From Acidobacteriota bacterium (GTDB lineage Bacteria > Acidobacteriota > Vicinamibacteria > Vicinamibacterales > UBA2999), in assembly GCA_018000455.1 (NCBI GenBank), contig JAGNJW010000001.1:414006-478005 (forward strand): a stretch of 64,000 nucleotides of DNA, written 5' to 3'. The position numbers were made by a program, and so were the translations under genes. The notes under the pieces are model-generated. The model made no database searches, was not told the origin of the DNA, and was given only the letters and a program-made list of their open reading frames with translations. Shown piece after piece: positions 1-8,322 of this stretch. Within the stretch, counting starts at the first letter, position 1, and each line of letters begins with the position of its first letter.

Positions 1-1
1 C

Positions 2-454
2 GTGCTGCCGCTGCCGACGGTCGTCGCCGTTTTGGCCTCGATCTTCATCATGCTCGGCTGGCCGCGCGTCGCCCGCGGTGTGTGGGCCATCGTTCGCATC
101 GAGGTGCGGCAGGAACATGTGCTCGCCGCGACGGTCCTCGGGGCGTCGCGCTGGCGCATCATGACGCGGCACCTGCTGCCCGCCTGCACTGGCTACCTCG
201 CCGTGCAGACGGCCTTGCTCGTGCCGATGTTCGTGCTGGCCGAGGCAACGCTGTCGTACGTCGGTCTCGGCTTCCCGGACGGCGTGCCGAGCTGGGGTAC
301 CGCGCTGGCCGAGGCCGCCACCCTCACGTCGATGAGCCGTGCACCATGGACGTTGACGCCGGCGATCGCGATGTTCCTCGTCGTGCTGGTCACCAACGTA
401 CTGCTCGAGCCGGCTCGTGGCAGCGTAGCGTCTGATGTCGCCCAATCGGGATAA
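2..454 (+). CDS. ABC transporter permease, C-terminal part (dipeptide/oligopeptide type)
   Basis: This is the last 150 codons of an inner-membrane permease whose 5' end lies before the window. It carries the cytoplasmic EAA loop that docks the ATPase (EHVLAATVLGASRWRIM, then RHLLP) between hydrophobic segments, in the position usual for DppC/OppC-type permeases. The stretch LSYVGLGFPDGVPSWG is typical of the DppC/OppC branch, so the substrate is probably a peptide or similar solute; this cannot be narrowed from the fragment. The last codons overlap the leader region of the next gene, so the two may be co-transcribed. The first visible GTG is not a real start. Confidence 0.85.
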   Translation: MLPLPTVVAVLASIFIMLGWPRVARGVWAIVRIEVRQEHVLAATVLGASRWRIMTRHLLPACTGYLAVQTALLVPMFVLAEATLSYVGLGFPDGVPSWGTALAEAATLTSMSRAPWTLTPAIAMFLVVLVTNVLLEPARGSVASDVAQSG

Positions 455-464
455 ACTCGACGGC

Positions 465-1391
465 ATGTCAGCGCTGCCCGGCCTCTACACCCCGATCGTC
501 ACCCCCTTCAAGAACGACACCGTCGATGACGCGGCCATCCACCGCAACGTCGAGCGCTACATGCAGACGCGCCTCACCGGTCTGGTCGTGCTCGGCTCGA
601 ACGGCGAAGCGGTGATGCTCGACGATTCGGAGGCGGAGCGCGTCATCGTCGCGGCCCGTGCGGGCATGCCGTCGTCGCGGCCACTCATCGCGGGCACCGG
701 GGCTGAATCCACCAAGGCCACGATCGCGGCCTGCGTGCGCGCCGCCCGGGCCGGGGCCGACGCCGTGCTGGTGAGGACGCCGTCGTTCTTCAAGAACATG
801 ATGACGAGCGACGTCTACGTGCGGCACTACGTGGCGGTGGCCGAGGCGAGCCCGGTGCCGGTGCTGCTCTACAACGTGTCTGTCTACACCGGCGTCACGC
901 TACCGGCCGACGCAGTGGGTCTGCTGGCCGAGCATCCGAACATCGTCGGTATCAAGGAGTCGGGCAGCGACGCGGCGCTGCTGGCCGACTACATCTCACG
1001 TTCCGGCCCCGACTTCTTCGTGCTGGCGGGCAGCGGCGTGACCTACTTCTCTGGCCTCGTCGCCGGTGCCGAGGGCGCCGTTCTGGCCCTGGCCGGCATC
1101 GTGCCGGATCTCTGTGCCGACATTCTTGAGCACGTGCGCGCCGGCCGGATTACCGAGGCGCGGACGATCCAGCGCCGCATCACCCCGCTGGCGCGAACGA
1201 TCGGCGGGCTGCATGGCGTGCCGGCGCTCAAAGCCGCCCTGGACCTGATGGGCTTCGACGGCGGATTGCCACGTGCGCCGCTCGGACCCACACCGCGCTC
1301 CGTGGTCGAGGGCCTGCGTCGTACGCTGACCGACCTCGGCGTGCCGCTGCTCGAGCCCGCGCCGCTGGACGCTGACCCGGCGACGACCTGA
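465..1391 (+). CDS. DapA-family (dihydrodipicolinate synthase/N-acetylneuraminate lyase) aldolase
   Basis: A 308-residue class I aldolase of the DHDPS/NAL superfamily, a normal length for the family. The Schiff-base lysine is in GIKESG (Lys164) and the catalytic tyrosine in LLYNVS (Tyr136), matching the usual spacing. The substrate loop reads GSNGE instead of GTTGE, so it may be a sugar-acid or hydroxyproline-type aldolase rather than the lysine-pathway enzyme. I chose ATG 465 (MSALPGLYTP) over ATG 435 because the family starts just before the LYTPIVTPF strand and because a GATAAA box lies 11 bases upstream, in the leaderless pattern of this window. It follows the peptide-type permease with a few bases of overlap between the upstream ORF and its leader. 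Confidence 0.85.
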   Translation: MSALPGLYTPIVTPFKNDTVDDAAIHRNVERYMQTRLTGLVVLGSNGEAVMLDDSEAERVIVAARAGMPSSRPLIAGTGAESTKATIAACVRAARAGADAVLVRTPSFFKNMMTSDVYVRHYVAVAEASPVPVLLYNVSVYTGVTLPADAVGLLAEHPNIVGIKESGSDAALLADYISRSGPDFFVLAGSGVTYFSGLVAGAEGAVLALAGIVPDLCADILEHVRAGRITEARTIQRRITPLARTIGGLHGVPALKAALDLMGFDGGLPRAPLGPTPRSVVEGLRRTLTDLGVPLLEPAPLDADPATT

Positions 1392-1535
1392 CGAGTGCCC
1401 CCTGGGGGCGACACGCTGTCTTGTTTGGCGTGACCCTCAGGCTGCCGGCGTCGCGTTATTCGGCGGCGTCGGGCCGCGCGCCCTCGTGGTGCCGTGGTAC
1501 GCCAGTTGCACCCTGTGTCCGTGGAGGCTGATGTG

Positions 1536-3005
1536 ATGCCGCGCACCGCCGTCCTGTCCCGATCGCGTGTTCTCAGTCGCGCCGCGGCGGCCGCCGTCGC
1601 GGCCGTGCTGGTCTCTACGGCGTGCGCCTCCAATCCGGTCACCGGGCGCCGCGAGGTCTCCCTTCTCAGCGAAGCGGAAGAGATCGCCATCGGACAACGG
1701 GGGGATGCCGAGATTCGCCGCGAGATGGGCGTCTACCACGACGAAGAGTTACAGCGCTACGTGAGCGGCATCGGCGAGCGCCTCGCCTCGGTGTCCCATC
1801 GGCCCAACCTGCCGTGGACGTTTACGGTGGTCGACGTGCCGGCCGTGAACGCGTTCGCGCTGCCGGGCGGCTACATCTACGTGACGCGCGGCTTGCTCGC
1901 GCACCTCGGGGATGAGTCGGAGCTGGCGGGTGTGCTCGGTCACGAGATCGGGCACGTCACCGCGCGGCACGCATCGCAGCAGTACACGCGCAACGCCGGT
2001 GGCTCGATCGGCGTGCTGCTGGCGAGCATCTTCGTGCCGGGCGTGGCGCCTTTCAGTGACCTGGCGTCAGCGGGGCTCGGCACCCTGTTCCTGAAATACG
2101 GCAGAGACGACGAGCTCGAGTCTGACCGGCTGGGCGTCGAGTACGCGGCGAAGGCGGGCTGGGATCCGGAGAGCGTGCCGCGGTTCCTCACCACGCTCTC
2201 GCGGCTCGACGCCATGTCGGAGCGCGGCATTCCGAACTGGCTCTCGACGCATCCCGATCCCGGCTCGCGCGTCGTCAAGGCGGCGCCTGTGGCCGCCAGC
2301 CAGACCGACGGCGCCCACGAACGTAACCGCGACGAGTTCCTGCGCCGGCTCGATGGGCTCGCCTACGGCGACGACCCGTCGGAAGGCGTCGTGCAGGCGC
2401 ACCGTTTTCTGCATCCGGACCTGCGGATCGCGCTCGACTTCCCGGAAGGCTGGGAGGTGCAGAATTCGAGTGAGCAGGTCGTGGCCGAGCTCCAGGGCGA
2501 CAAGGTGCTGATGCTGATGCGGGCAGCCTCAGACGCGCGCGGCGCCTCACTTGCCGACGGCGCCAAGCGCCACATGCGCGGCCTGGGGTTCACCCTCGAA
2601 CAGGGCGCGATCGAGCAGGTGGGCGCGCGCGACAGCTTCGTGGGCGTCTATCGCGGCAAGGTGAAGGAGCTCGGCGCCGTACGGATCCGCGCCGGGCACG
2701 TTCCCGTGGGCCGGCAGGTCTATCTCATCGCCGGCGTGGCGCCCGAGGCCGAGTTCGCGCGCGTGGACCCCGAATTCCTCGCGGCCGTGCGCTCGTTCCG
2801 CGAGCTGTCGAGCGCCGAAGCGTCACGCATCCGTCCCAACCGCGTCGCCCTCTACGTGGCCAAGACGGGCGACACATGGCAGGGCATCGCGCAGCGCGCC
2901 GGCGGCGGGCTCGTATCGTCGACGCGGCTGGCACTGATGAACGGCTTCGCCGTCAACACCCAGCCGCCGGCAGGCGCGCGACTCAAGATCGTCGTCGAAG
3001 GCTGA
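1536..3005 (+). CDS. M48-family Zn metalloprotease, probable lipoprotein
   Basis: A 489-residue secreted zinc protease. The N-terminus is a signal peptide with a cysteine at STAC, a weak lipobox. The zinc site is HEIGH (136-140) with the third ligand Glu195 in ELESDR, as in M48 peptidases such as BepA/YfgC, which do quality control of outer-membrane proteins. After the protease domain comes an extra region (about 270-430) and a C-terminal LysM-like segment with KTGDTWQGIAQR and LALMN, expected to hold peptidoglycan. ATG 1536 gives a compact signal peptide; an in-frame GTG at 1494 would add 14 residues and is less likely. Confidence 0.88.
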   Translation: MPRTAVLSRSRVLSRAAAAAVAAVLVSTACASNPVTGRREVSLLSEAEEIAIGQRGDAEIRREMGVYHDEELQRYVSGIGERLASVSHRPNLPWTFTVVDVPAVNAFALPGGYIYVTRGLLAHLGDESELAGVLGHEIGHVTARHASQQYTRNAGGSIGVLLASIFVPGVAPFSDLASAGLGTLFLKYGRDDELESDRLGVEYAAKAGWDPESVPRFLTTLSRLDAMSERGIPNWLSTHPDPGSRVVKAAPVAASQTDGAHERNRDEFLRRLDGLAYGDDPSEGVVQAHRFLHPDLRIALDFPEGWEVQNSSEQVVAELQGDKVLMLMRAASDARGASLADGAKRHMRGLGFTLEQGAIEQVGARDSFVGVYRGKVKELGAVRIRAGHVPVGRQVYLIAGVAPEAEFARVDPEFLAAVRSFRELSSAEASRIRPNRVALYVAKTGDTWQGIAQRAGGGLVSSTRLALMNGFAVNTQPPAGARLKIVVEG

Positions 3006-3021
3006 GCCGGCCTGCTGCCAC

Positions 3022-3044
3022 CCGGGCTCTATAATCGTGCCCGG
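3022..3044 (+). promoter_or_regulatory. TATAAT box inside an inverted repeat, upstream of mtgA
   Basis: A perfect TATAAT (3030-3035) ends nine bases before the ATG of mtgA, so the mRNA would begin about at the start codon. The box sits in the loop of an inverted repeat, CCGGGC (3022-3027) and GCCCGG (3039-3044), whose right arm touches the ATG. No good -35 is visible. The repeat could be an operator or chance in GC-rich DNA. Confidence 0.5.
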
Positions 3045-3827
3045 ATGGCCCGCAGCTCCCGCAGCTCCCGCTGGATCACTGGTGCCCTTGGCGTCGGATT
3101 CGCGTATCTCGCCTGGGTCTATCTCACCTTGCCCGACGTGCGCGCGCTCACGGCCACCAATCCCGAGACGACTGCGTTCATCGAGCTCCGGCGCGACGAG
3201 GCGCACGACGCGGGCCGGAGCTTCACCCTGCGTCGGCGCTGGGTGCCCTACGGCCGGATCTCGAATCATCTGAAGCGGGCGGTGATCGCGGCCGAGGACG
3301 GCGCCTTCTTCCAGCACGAGGGACTCGACTACAACCAGATCCGGGAGTCGATCGAAGACAGCCTCGAGGACGGCGGGGCGATACGCGGCGCCAGCACCAT
3401 CACCCAGCAGCTGGCCAAGAACCTCTATCTCTCACCTTCACGCAATCCCGCCCGCAAGCTCAAGGAGATCGTCATCACCCGCCGCCTCGAGATGGCGCTG
3501 AGCAAGCGGCGGATCTTCGAAATCTACCTGAACTCAATCGAGTGGGGCGACGGGATCTTCGGGTGCGAGGCGGCGGCCCGCGCCTACTTCGGGAAGAGCG
3601 CCGCCGACCTCGAGCCTGCGGAGGCGGCCCTCATGGCCGGCGCGATCATCAACCCCCGCGTGCACAGTCCCGCCAAGCCCACGCGGCGGTTGTTGCGCCG
3701 TCAGCAGATCATCCTCGGCCGCATGGGGCGGACGACACCGCCCGCCGCGGCACCCACCGCTCCACCCGACGTCAAGCCGATCGCGCCTGGCGCCGCCGGG
3801 CCGCCCGATCGGCCACGGTCTCAGTAA
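3045..3827 (+). CDS. mtgA: Monofunctional peptidoglycan transglycosylase (GT51)
   Basis: A 260-residue membrane-anchored glycosyltransferase that polymerises lipid II into glycan strands in the periplasm. One N-terminal membrane segment (about 11-28) is followed by the GT51 domain with its ordered motifs: EDGAFFQHEG with catalytic Glu84, GASTITQQLAKN, RKLKEIVITRRLE and KRRIFEIYLNSIEWG. There is no transpeptidase domain, so it is the monofunctional type and not a class A PBP. The tail after about residue 225 is Pro/Ala-rich and probably disordered. It faces the NlpC/P60 hydrolase across a 12-base convergent gap, pairing wall synthesis and wall cleavage. Confidence 0.9.
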   Translation: MARSSRSSRWITGALGVGFAYLAWVYLTLPDVRALTATNPETTAFIELRRDEAHDAGRSFTLRRRWVPYGRISNHLKRAVIAAEDGAFFQHEGLDYNQIRESIEDSLEDGGAIRGASTITQQLAKNLYLSPSRNPARKLKEIVITRRLEMALSKRRIFEIYLNSIEWGDGIFGCEAAARAYFGKSAADLEPAEAALMAGAIINPRVHSPAKPTRRLLRRQQIILGRMGRTTPPAAAPTAPPDVKPIAPGAAGPPDRPRSQ

Positions 3828-3839
3828 CGTGGTGCCGCC

Positions 3840-4346
3840 TCAGCGCACGCGGCGGGCGCCGATGAAGCGGCGTTGCCAGTAGGGCAGCGCCAGCCGCTCG
3901 ACGCGCACGACACCGCCACTGCTCGGCGCGTGCACGAACTCGTCGTCGTCGACCGCGATGCCGACATGGGACGCGCCCGGCGCGACCGTGGAGAAGAAGA
4001 TGAGGTCGCCGGCCTGGATCTGGTCCTTGCGGATGCGGGCGCCGACGGCGAACTGTGCGCTGGTCTGGCGCGGCATCGTCAGACCCTGCTGGCCGAAGAC
4101 ATACGCCACCAGTCCGCTGCAGTCGAACCCCGCCGGATCGGTGCCGCCGTTGCGATACTGCACCCCTCGCAAGTTGAGCGCCGCCGCCACGATCCGGTGG
4201 CCGCGTGCCGTCGCCTCAGCCTCGCCACCGCGCGCTCTCGACGAGGCTGAGCCCGGCACGCCGGGCCGGGGCACACCGCTTCCCGACGCACACGCCGATG
4301 CCGCCAGGGCCACGAGCGCCACGAGTACCAGTCTCTGCATCTGCAA
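3840..4346 (-). CDS. NlpC/P60 cysteine peptidase lipoprotein
   Basis: A 168-residue secreted endopeptidase (C40) that cuts peptide stems of peptidoglycan. The signal peptide ends in a lipobox-like LAASAC, giving Cys19 as the lipidated residue. The catalytic Cys76 is in FDCSGLV, His127 in GASHVGI and the third residue is probably His139 in EFVHA. The length is usual for single-domain NlpC lipoproteins such as Spr/MepS, and no extra SH3 domain is visible. It is convergent with mtgA and divergent from the HNH gene. Confidence 0.88.
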   Translation of the reverse strand: MQMQRLVLVALVALAASACASGSGVPRPGVPGSASSRARGGEAEATARGHRIVAAALNLRGVQYRNGGTDPAGFDCSGLVAYVFGQQGLTMPRQTSAQFAVGARIRKDQIQAGDLIFFSTVAPGASHVGIAVDDDEFVHAPSSGGVVRVERLALPYWQRRFIGARRVR

Positions 4347-4441
4347 ACCTTCGTATCGGCACGCCGTGCGGTCGTGTGCAGACCGGCCGCCATCTGTCGC
4401 CTAAGCCCTTCGTTCCCAGCTCTTTGCGGACGCGACGCATC

Positions 4442-4470
4442 TTGACTTCTCGTCGGGCGGTGTCGACAAT
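4442..4470 (+). promoter_or_regulatory. Sigma70-type promoter of the HNH gene
   Basis: TTGACT (4442-4447), a 17-base spacer and GACAAT (4465-4470). Transcription would start around 4477, leaving only four or five bases before the ATG at 4482. This is the clearest full promoter in the window. Confidence 0.65.
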
Positions 4471-4481
4471 GGCGCTAGCCC

Positions 4482-5024
4482 ATGGAGCAGACGCTCCTTC
4501 TCAACGCTACCTACGAACCCCTCAAGGTCGTCCATTGGCAGAAGGCCATCACGCTGTGGTGCCAGGGGAAAGTAGAAATCGTTGCGACGCACGACCGCGA
4601 GGTCCGCGCCGTGTCGTTCAGCCTGCGCCTGCCGTCGGTCATCCGGCTGTTGCGCTACGTGCGGATCAAGAAACGCTTTGACTACGTGCCGTTCTCGCGC
4701 GCGAACATCTACGCTCGCGATCATCACACCTGTCAATACTGCAACCGGCACCACGCCACGCAGGATCTCACCTTCGACCACGTCATTCCGGTCTCGCAGG
4801 GTGGCCGCAAGGACTGGTTGAACATCGTCACCTGCTGCGTGGCGTGTAACCGCCGCAAGGGCGGACGCACGCCCAGCGAGGCCCGCATGCATCTGGTTCG
4901 CTCGCCGCGCCGACCCGACACGGTGCCCGCGCTGCGCGTCACGATTGGCCTCAAGCACACGCCCGACAGCTGGCGGGACTACCTGTACTGGAATCTGGAG
5001 CTGGACGAGGACGACGGTTCCTAG
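4482..5024 (+). CDS. HNH endonuclease family protein
   Basis: A 180-residue protein with a central HNH nuclease fold. A zinc knuckle is made by CQYC (84-87) and CCVACN (118-123); the metal-binding DH pair (99-100) is in FDHVIP, and Asn114 in WLNIV fits the N of HNH. The N-terminal 65 residues (LLLNATYEPL to RIKKRF) are typical of the stand-alone McrA-like HNH proteins found in most bacterial phyla, whose cellular role is not established. Its own promoter lies just upstream. Its stop codon shares the palindrome CTAG with the stop of the convergent neighbour. Confidence 0.85.
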   Translation: MEQTLLLNATYEPLKVVHWQKAITLWCQGKVEIVATHDREVRAVSFSLRLPSVIRLLRYVRIKKRFDYVPFSRANIYARDHHTCQYCNRHHATQDLTFDHVIPVSQGGRKDWLNIVTCCVACNRRKGGRTPSEARMHLVRSPRRPDTVPALRVTIGLKHTPDSWRDYLYWNLELDEDDGS

Positions 5025-5728
5025 CGGAGCAGCGCCTTCACGACGCCTCCAAAGAGCGTCAGGCCGGCCTCGATGAGATCGCGCTCCGCCGAGGCGCCGT
5101 GGCCGCGCCCGAGCTCGGCGAACACGGCCTCGGTCTGCTTCCGCGCCCGCTCGGCGCGCAGCGGCCAGGTTGGATCGACGGTTGCGCGCGTGGCCTCCGC
5201 CGCCGTCAGCTCCGCCAGCGTCCTCGACAGTTGATCGGCATCGAGGATCGCGATCGGCGCGCGGCAGTACTGACAGGAGGCGTGCGCCGTGATATCGGTG
5301 GCCGCGCCGCAGTTCACGCACTTGATGACGCGCGCCTCGACCCTGAGCGTGCGCACCTCGGCGGCGCTGAGGTCGCGCACGAAGTGCCGCGCTCGCAGGA
5401 ACGCGGCAAAGCCCATGAAGCGCCCATGCCCCGCCGTGCAGCGGAAGTACTCGTAGGGCGTGTCCTTGACGCGGTCGTGGGTGCGGAGCAGGCCGATGGC
5501 GCAGCGCGGGCAGGCTTTGCGGGCAGCGACCGGGGCACGCGCGCTCGAGGCCGCTTCACCCATCGCCTGGAACACGCGGAGCACGGCGCCGGCGGTCAGA
5601 TGCAGGTCTTCATGGCCATCGAACCAGATGTGGTTGCACGCGTGGCAGACATCGATGGTGATGGTGCGTCCGTATTGGCCCTCCAGGGCCAGGCCCGTCA
5701 TGTCGCGGCCACAGCCGGGGCAGGTCAC
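5021..5728 (-). CDS. Multi-zinc-ribbon protein (zf-TFIIB-like)
   Basis: A 235-residue cytoplasmic protein with successive CxxC pairs: CPGC at the N-terminus, CHAC, CPRC, CVNC and CQYC. The first two form a TFIIB-type zinc ribbon (CPGCGRDM to CHACNHIWFDGHE), and the last two a second ribbon around residues 130-155; the C-terminal 80 residues look helical. I chose GTG 5728, which puts CPGC right after the start as in other zf-TFIIB proteins; reading further upstream runs into non-coding shadow of the next gene. The function is unknown; binding of nucleic acid or a protein partner is the usual guess for ribbons. Confidence 0.7.
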   Translation of the reverse strand: MTCPGCGRDMTGLALEGQYGRTITIDVCHACNHIWFDGHEDLHLTAGAVLRVFQAMGEAASSARAPVAARKACPRCAIGLLRTHDRVKDTPYEYFRCTAGHGRFMGFAAFLRARHFVRDLSAAEVRTLRVEARVIKCVNCGAATDITAHASCQYCRAPIAILDADQLSRTLAELTAAEATRATVDPTWPLRAERARKQTEAVFAELGRGHGASAERDLIEAGLTLFGGVVKALLR

Positions 5729-5776
5729 GGCGGAATCGTACCAGACCGGGCCACCAGCCTGCGTTACGATCCGCCC

Positions 5777-6778
5777 ATGGCATTGCCCGCGGCGACCCTG
5801 ACCGGCATCGAACCGCCGGGCGTGCTGGCGGGCGCGCGGTTGTGGCTGCGCGGCGCGGGAATCCCCGTGCCGTCGGCCGACGCGGCCGTGTCGATTGGCG
5901 GGGCGCCCGCGCGCGTCCTCTTCACCGCGCCCGACCGCATCGCCGTCGAGGTGCCGCGGGGCGTCGATCCGGGCCGGGCACCGGTGCGGGCGGCCTGGTC
6001 GCCGGGCGCGACCCTCTTTGTCGACATCGGCGTGCCGCTGGCGACCGGGCTGCATCAGGTGGACAGCCCCGCGGTCGACCGCCAGGGCCGGGTGTATGCC
6101 GCGTGCAGCGGCCCGCGGGGGCAGGAGACGCCGGTCTCGGTCTACCGCATCGAGGTCGACGGCGGCCGCGAGCCGTTCGTCGACGGCGTCGTGAACGCCA
6201 CGAGTCTCGCGTTCTCGCCGTCCGGCGTGCTGCACGTCTCGAGCCGCTTCGACGGCGTCGTCTACCGCGTGCAGGAAGACGGCCGCCGCGAGCCGTTCGT
6301 CAGCGAGCTCGGCGTGGCGTGCGGTCTCGCGTTCGCCCCCGACGGATCTCTCTTCGTGGGTGATCGCACGGGCACAGTGCACCGGGTCAGCGCCGACGGC
6401 GTTCGCACGGAGGTGTTCGCCGCGCTGCCACCGAGCGTCGCCGCCTATCATCTGGCGATGGGCCCCGACGGGCTGCTCTACGTGACCGGCCCCACGCTTG
6501 CCACCCACGACGCGGTCTACCGTTTCGATGCCAGCGGCCGGCGCGAGGTGCTCGACCGGTCGTTCGGCCGGCCGCAGGGGCTCGGTTTCGACCAGCACGG
6601 CGTGCTGCACGTGGTGGAAGCGCTGGCTGGCGTGAGTGCCATCTACCGCTGCGCCGCGGGCAGCCCGCGACGGGCGGTCGTCGCCGGTCCCGGGCTCGTC
6701 GGCGTCGCCTTCCTGCCGACGGGCGAGCTCGTGGCGGCCACCGCCGACACGGTCTACCGCTTTGCGGCCATTCCCTGA
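5777..6778 (+). CDS. TIG-domain plus SMP-30/NHL-type beta-propeller protein
   Basis: A 333-residue protein. The first 90 residues resemble an IPT/TIG immunoglobulin-like domain (LTGIEPPGVLAGARLWLRG to VDIGVPLATG). The rest is a six-bladed propeller of SMP-30/gluconolactonase or NHL type, with repeated blades such as DRQGRVYAAC, SPSGVLHVSS, APDGSLFVGD and GPDGLLYVTG. No signal peptide is seen, so it is probably cytoplasmic, perhaps a lactonase or a binding scaffold. ATG 5777 lies six bases after a TACGAT box. Much longer upstream reading is open but has no homology-like content. Confidence 0.75.
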   Translation: MALPAATLTGIEPPGVLAGARLWLRGAGIPVPSADAAVSIGGAPARVLFTAPDRIAVEVPRGVDPGRAPVRAAWSPGATLFVDIGVPLATGLHQVDSPAVDRQGRVYAACSGPRGQETPVSVYRIEVDGGREPFVDGVVNATSLAFSPSGVLHVSSRFDGVVYRVQEDGRREPFVSELGVACGLAFAPDGSLFVGDRTGTVHRVSADGVRTEVFAALPPSVAAYHLAMGPDGLLYVTGPTLATHDAVYRFDASGRREVLDRSFGRPQGLGFDQHGVLHVVEALAGVSAIYRCAAGSPRRAVVAGPGLVGVAFLPTGELVAATADTVYRFAAIP

Positions 6779-6829
6779 TTGCGTCGCCAGGCAGCGCACG
6801 GCTAACCTACCCCGACGATCGCTCAACCG

Positions 6830-8308
6830 ATGCCTCAGGTGTTCCGACGCAAGCCCATTGCCGCGCTGACGGCGCACGAAGACACGGAACAGTCGCTGCG
6901 CCGTGTCCTCGGCGCGGGCGATCTCATCATGCTGGCCATCGGCGCGGTGATCGGCGCCGGCATCTTCGGGGCCATCGGCACGGCGGCGGCGGGGCAGACC
7001 GACCCGGCTGGCGTCGTCATCCGCTACGGCGCCGGTCCGGCGCTGGTCTTCTCGTTCCTCCTGCTGGGTGGCGCATGCGCCCTCGCGGCGCTCTGCTACG
7101 CCGAGCTCGCGGCGATGATTCCGCAGGCCGGCAGCGCCTATGCCTACGCCTATGCGACGCTCGGCGAGTTCGTGGCCTGGATCATCGGCTGGGACCTGAT
7201 CCTCGAGTACGCGGTTGGCAACGTGGCGGTCGCCATCTCGTGGGGTGACTACTTTACGACGCTCGTGCGCGGCTTTGGTGTCGACTTGCCGGTGTGGCTC
7301 ACGACCGGCTACCGAACGGCGGCCCTCTCATCGAATCCGGCGGTCCACGGCCTGCTCGATTCCGCTCCGCGAATCCTTGGGTTGCCGCTGCTCGTCAACC
7401 TGCCGGCGTTCGGCATCGTGGCCTTCATCACCTGGCTGCTGCTGCGCGGCGCCAAGGAGAGCGCCCGGGCCAATAACGTGATGGTGGTCGTGAAGCTGCT
7501 GGCGCTCGGGCTCTTCATCGCCGTGGGGCTCGGCGCCATCAACGTCGCCAACTACCAGCCGTTTGCGCCGAACGGATTTACTGGCATCCACCAGGGCGCC
7601 GCCATCGTGTTCTTCGCCTACATCGGCTTCGATGCCATCTCGACGGCCGCCGAAGAGACGATCAACCCGCAGCGGAACCTGCCGATCGGGATTCTGGGCG
7701 GCCTGGCCATCTGCACCGTCATCTACGTGGTGGTGGGGGCGGTCCTGACCGGCATGGTGCCGTACCAGCAGCTGGCCGTGGCCGACCCGCTGGCGCGCGC
7801 CCTCGAGATCGCCGGCTTCACCACCGTGGGCTGGGTGGTCGCATTCGGGGCCGCCGTGTCGATGGCCGCCGTGCTGCTCGTGTTCCAGTACGGCCAGCCG
7901 CGCATCTTCTTCGCCATGGGCCGCGACGGACTGCTGCCGGCCTGGGCGGCGCGGCTCGATCCGAAGACGCGCGTCCCGTCGACCACGACCATGCTGACCG
8001 GCGGGCTGGTGGCCGTTTCCGCCGCGATCGGTGACGCGGCTGAAACCTACGACTTGACCAACATCGGCACGCTGTTCGCGTTCGCGATCGTGTCGATCGG
8101 CGTCGTCGTGCTGCGTGTGGCTGAGCCCGACCGGCCGCGCCCCTTCCGGGTGCCGCTCGTCTGGGTCGTCGGGCCGCTCGGCGCCGCGGCCTGTGGGTTC
8201 ATCATGATCGGGCTCCCCGTGCAGGCGTGGGAGCGGTTCGGGCTGTGGCTCGTACTGGGCCTGGTCGTCTACGCGGCCTACGGCTACCGCCACTCGCGCT
8301 TGCGCTAG
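6830..8308 (+). CDS. APC-family cationic amino acid permease
   Basis: A 492-residue inner-membrane transporter of the amino acid-polyamine-organocation superfamily. The N-terminus has the family hallmark AIGAVIGAGIFGAIG in TM1, and about 12 to 14 hydrophobic segments follow. The AYAYATLGEFVAWIIGWDLILEY-like region and the FFAYIGFDAISTAAEE block in TM6 are characteristic of the CAT/YfnA group, which moves cationic or branched amino acids by proton exchange. A GACGAT box lies nine bases before the ATG. It is followed 14 bases later by the cyclase gene. Confidence 0.88.
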   Translation: MPQVFRRKPIAALTAHEDTEQSLRRVLGAGDLIMLAIGAVIGAGIFGAIGTAAAGQTDPAGVVIRYGAGPALVFSFLLLGGACALAALCYAELAAMIPQAGSAYAYAYATLGEFVAWIIGWDLILEYAVGNVAVAISWGDYFTTLVRGFGVDLPVWLTTGYRTAALSSNPAVHGLLDSAPRILGLPLLVNLPAFGIVAFITWLLLRGAKESARANNVMVVVKLLALGLFIAVGLGAINVANYQPFAPNGFTGIHQGAAIVFFAYIGFDAISTAAEETINPQRNLPIGILGGLAICTVIYVVVGAVLTGMVPYQQLAVADPLARALEIAGFTTVGWVVAFGAAVSMAAVLLVFQYGQPRIFFAMGRDGLLPAWAARLDPKTRVPSTTTMLTGGLVAVSAAIGDAAETYDLTNIGTLFAFAIVSIGVVVLRVAEPDRPRPFRVPLVWVVGPLGAAACGFIMIGLPVQAWERFGLWLVLGLVVYAAYGYRHSRLR

Positions 8309-8322
8309 ATCGAGTCGCCACG

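Noticed and set aside
5729..6877. Upstream extension of the zinc-ribbon frame
   Set aside because: The extra 380 residues are the reverse of the propeller gene and have no family features; GTG 5728 starts directly at CPGC.
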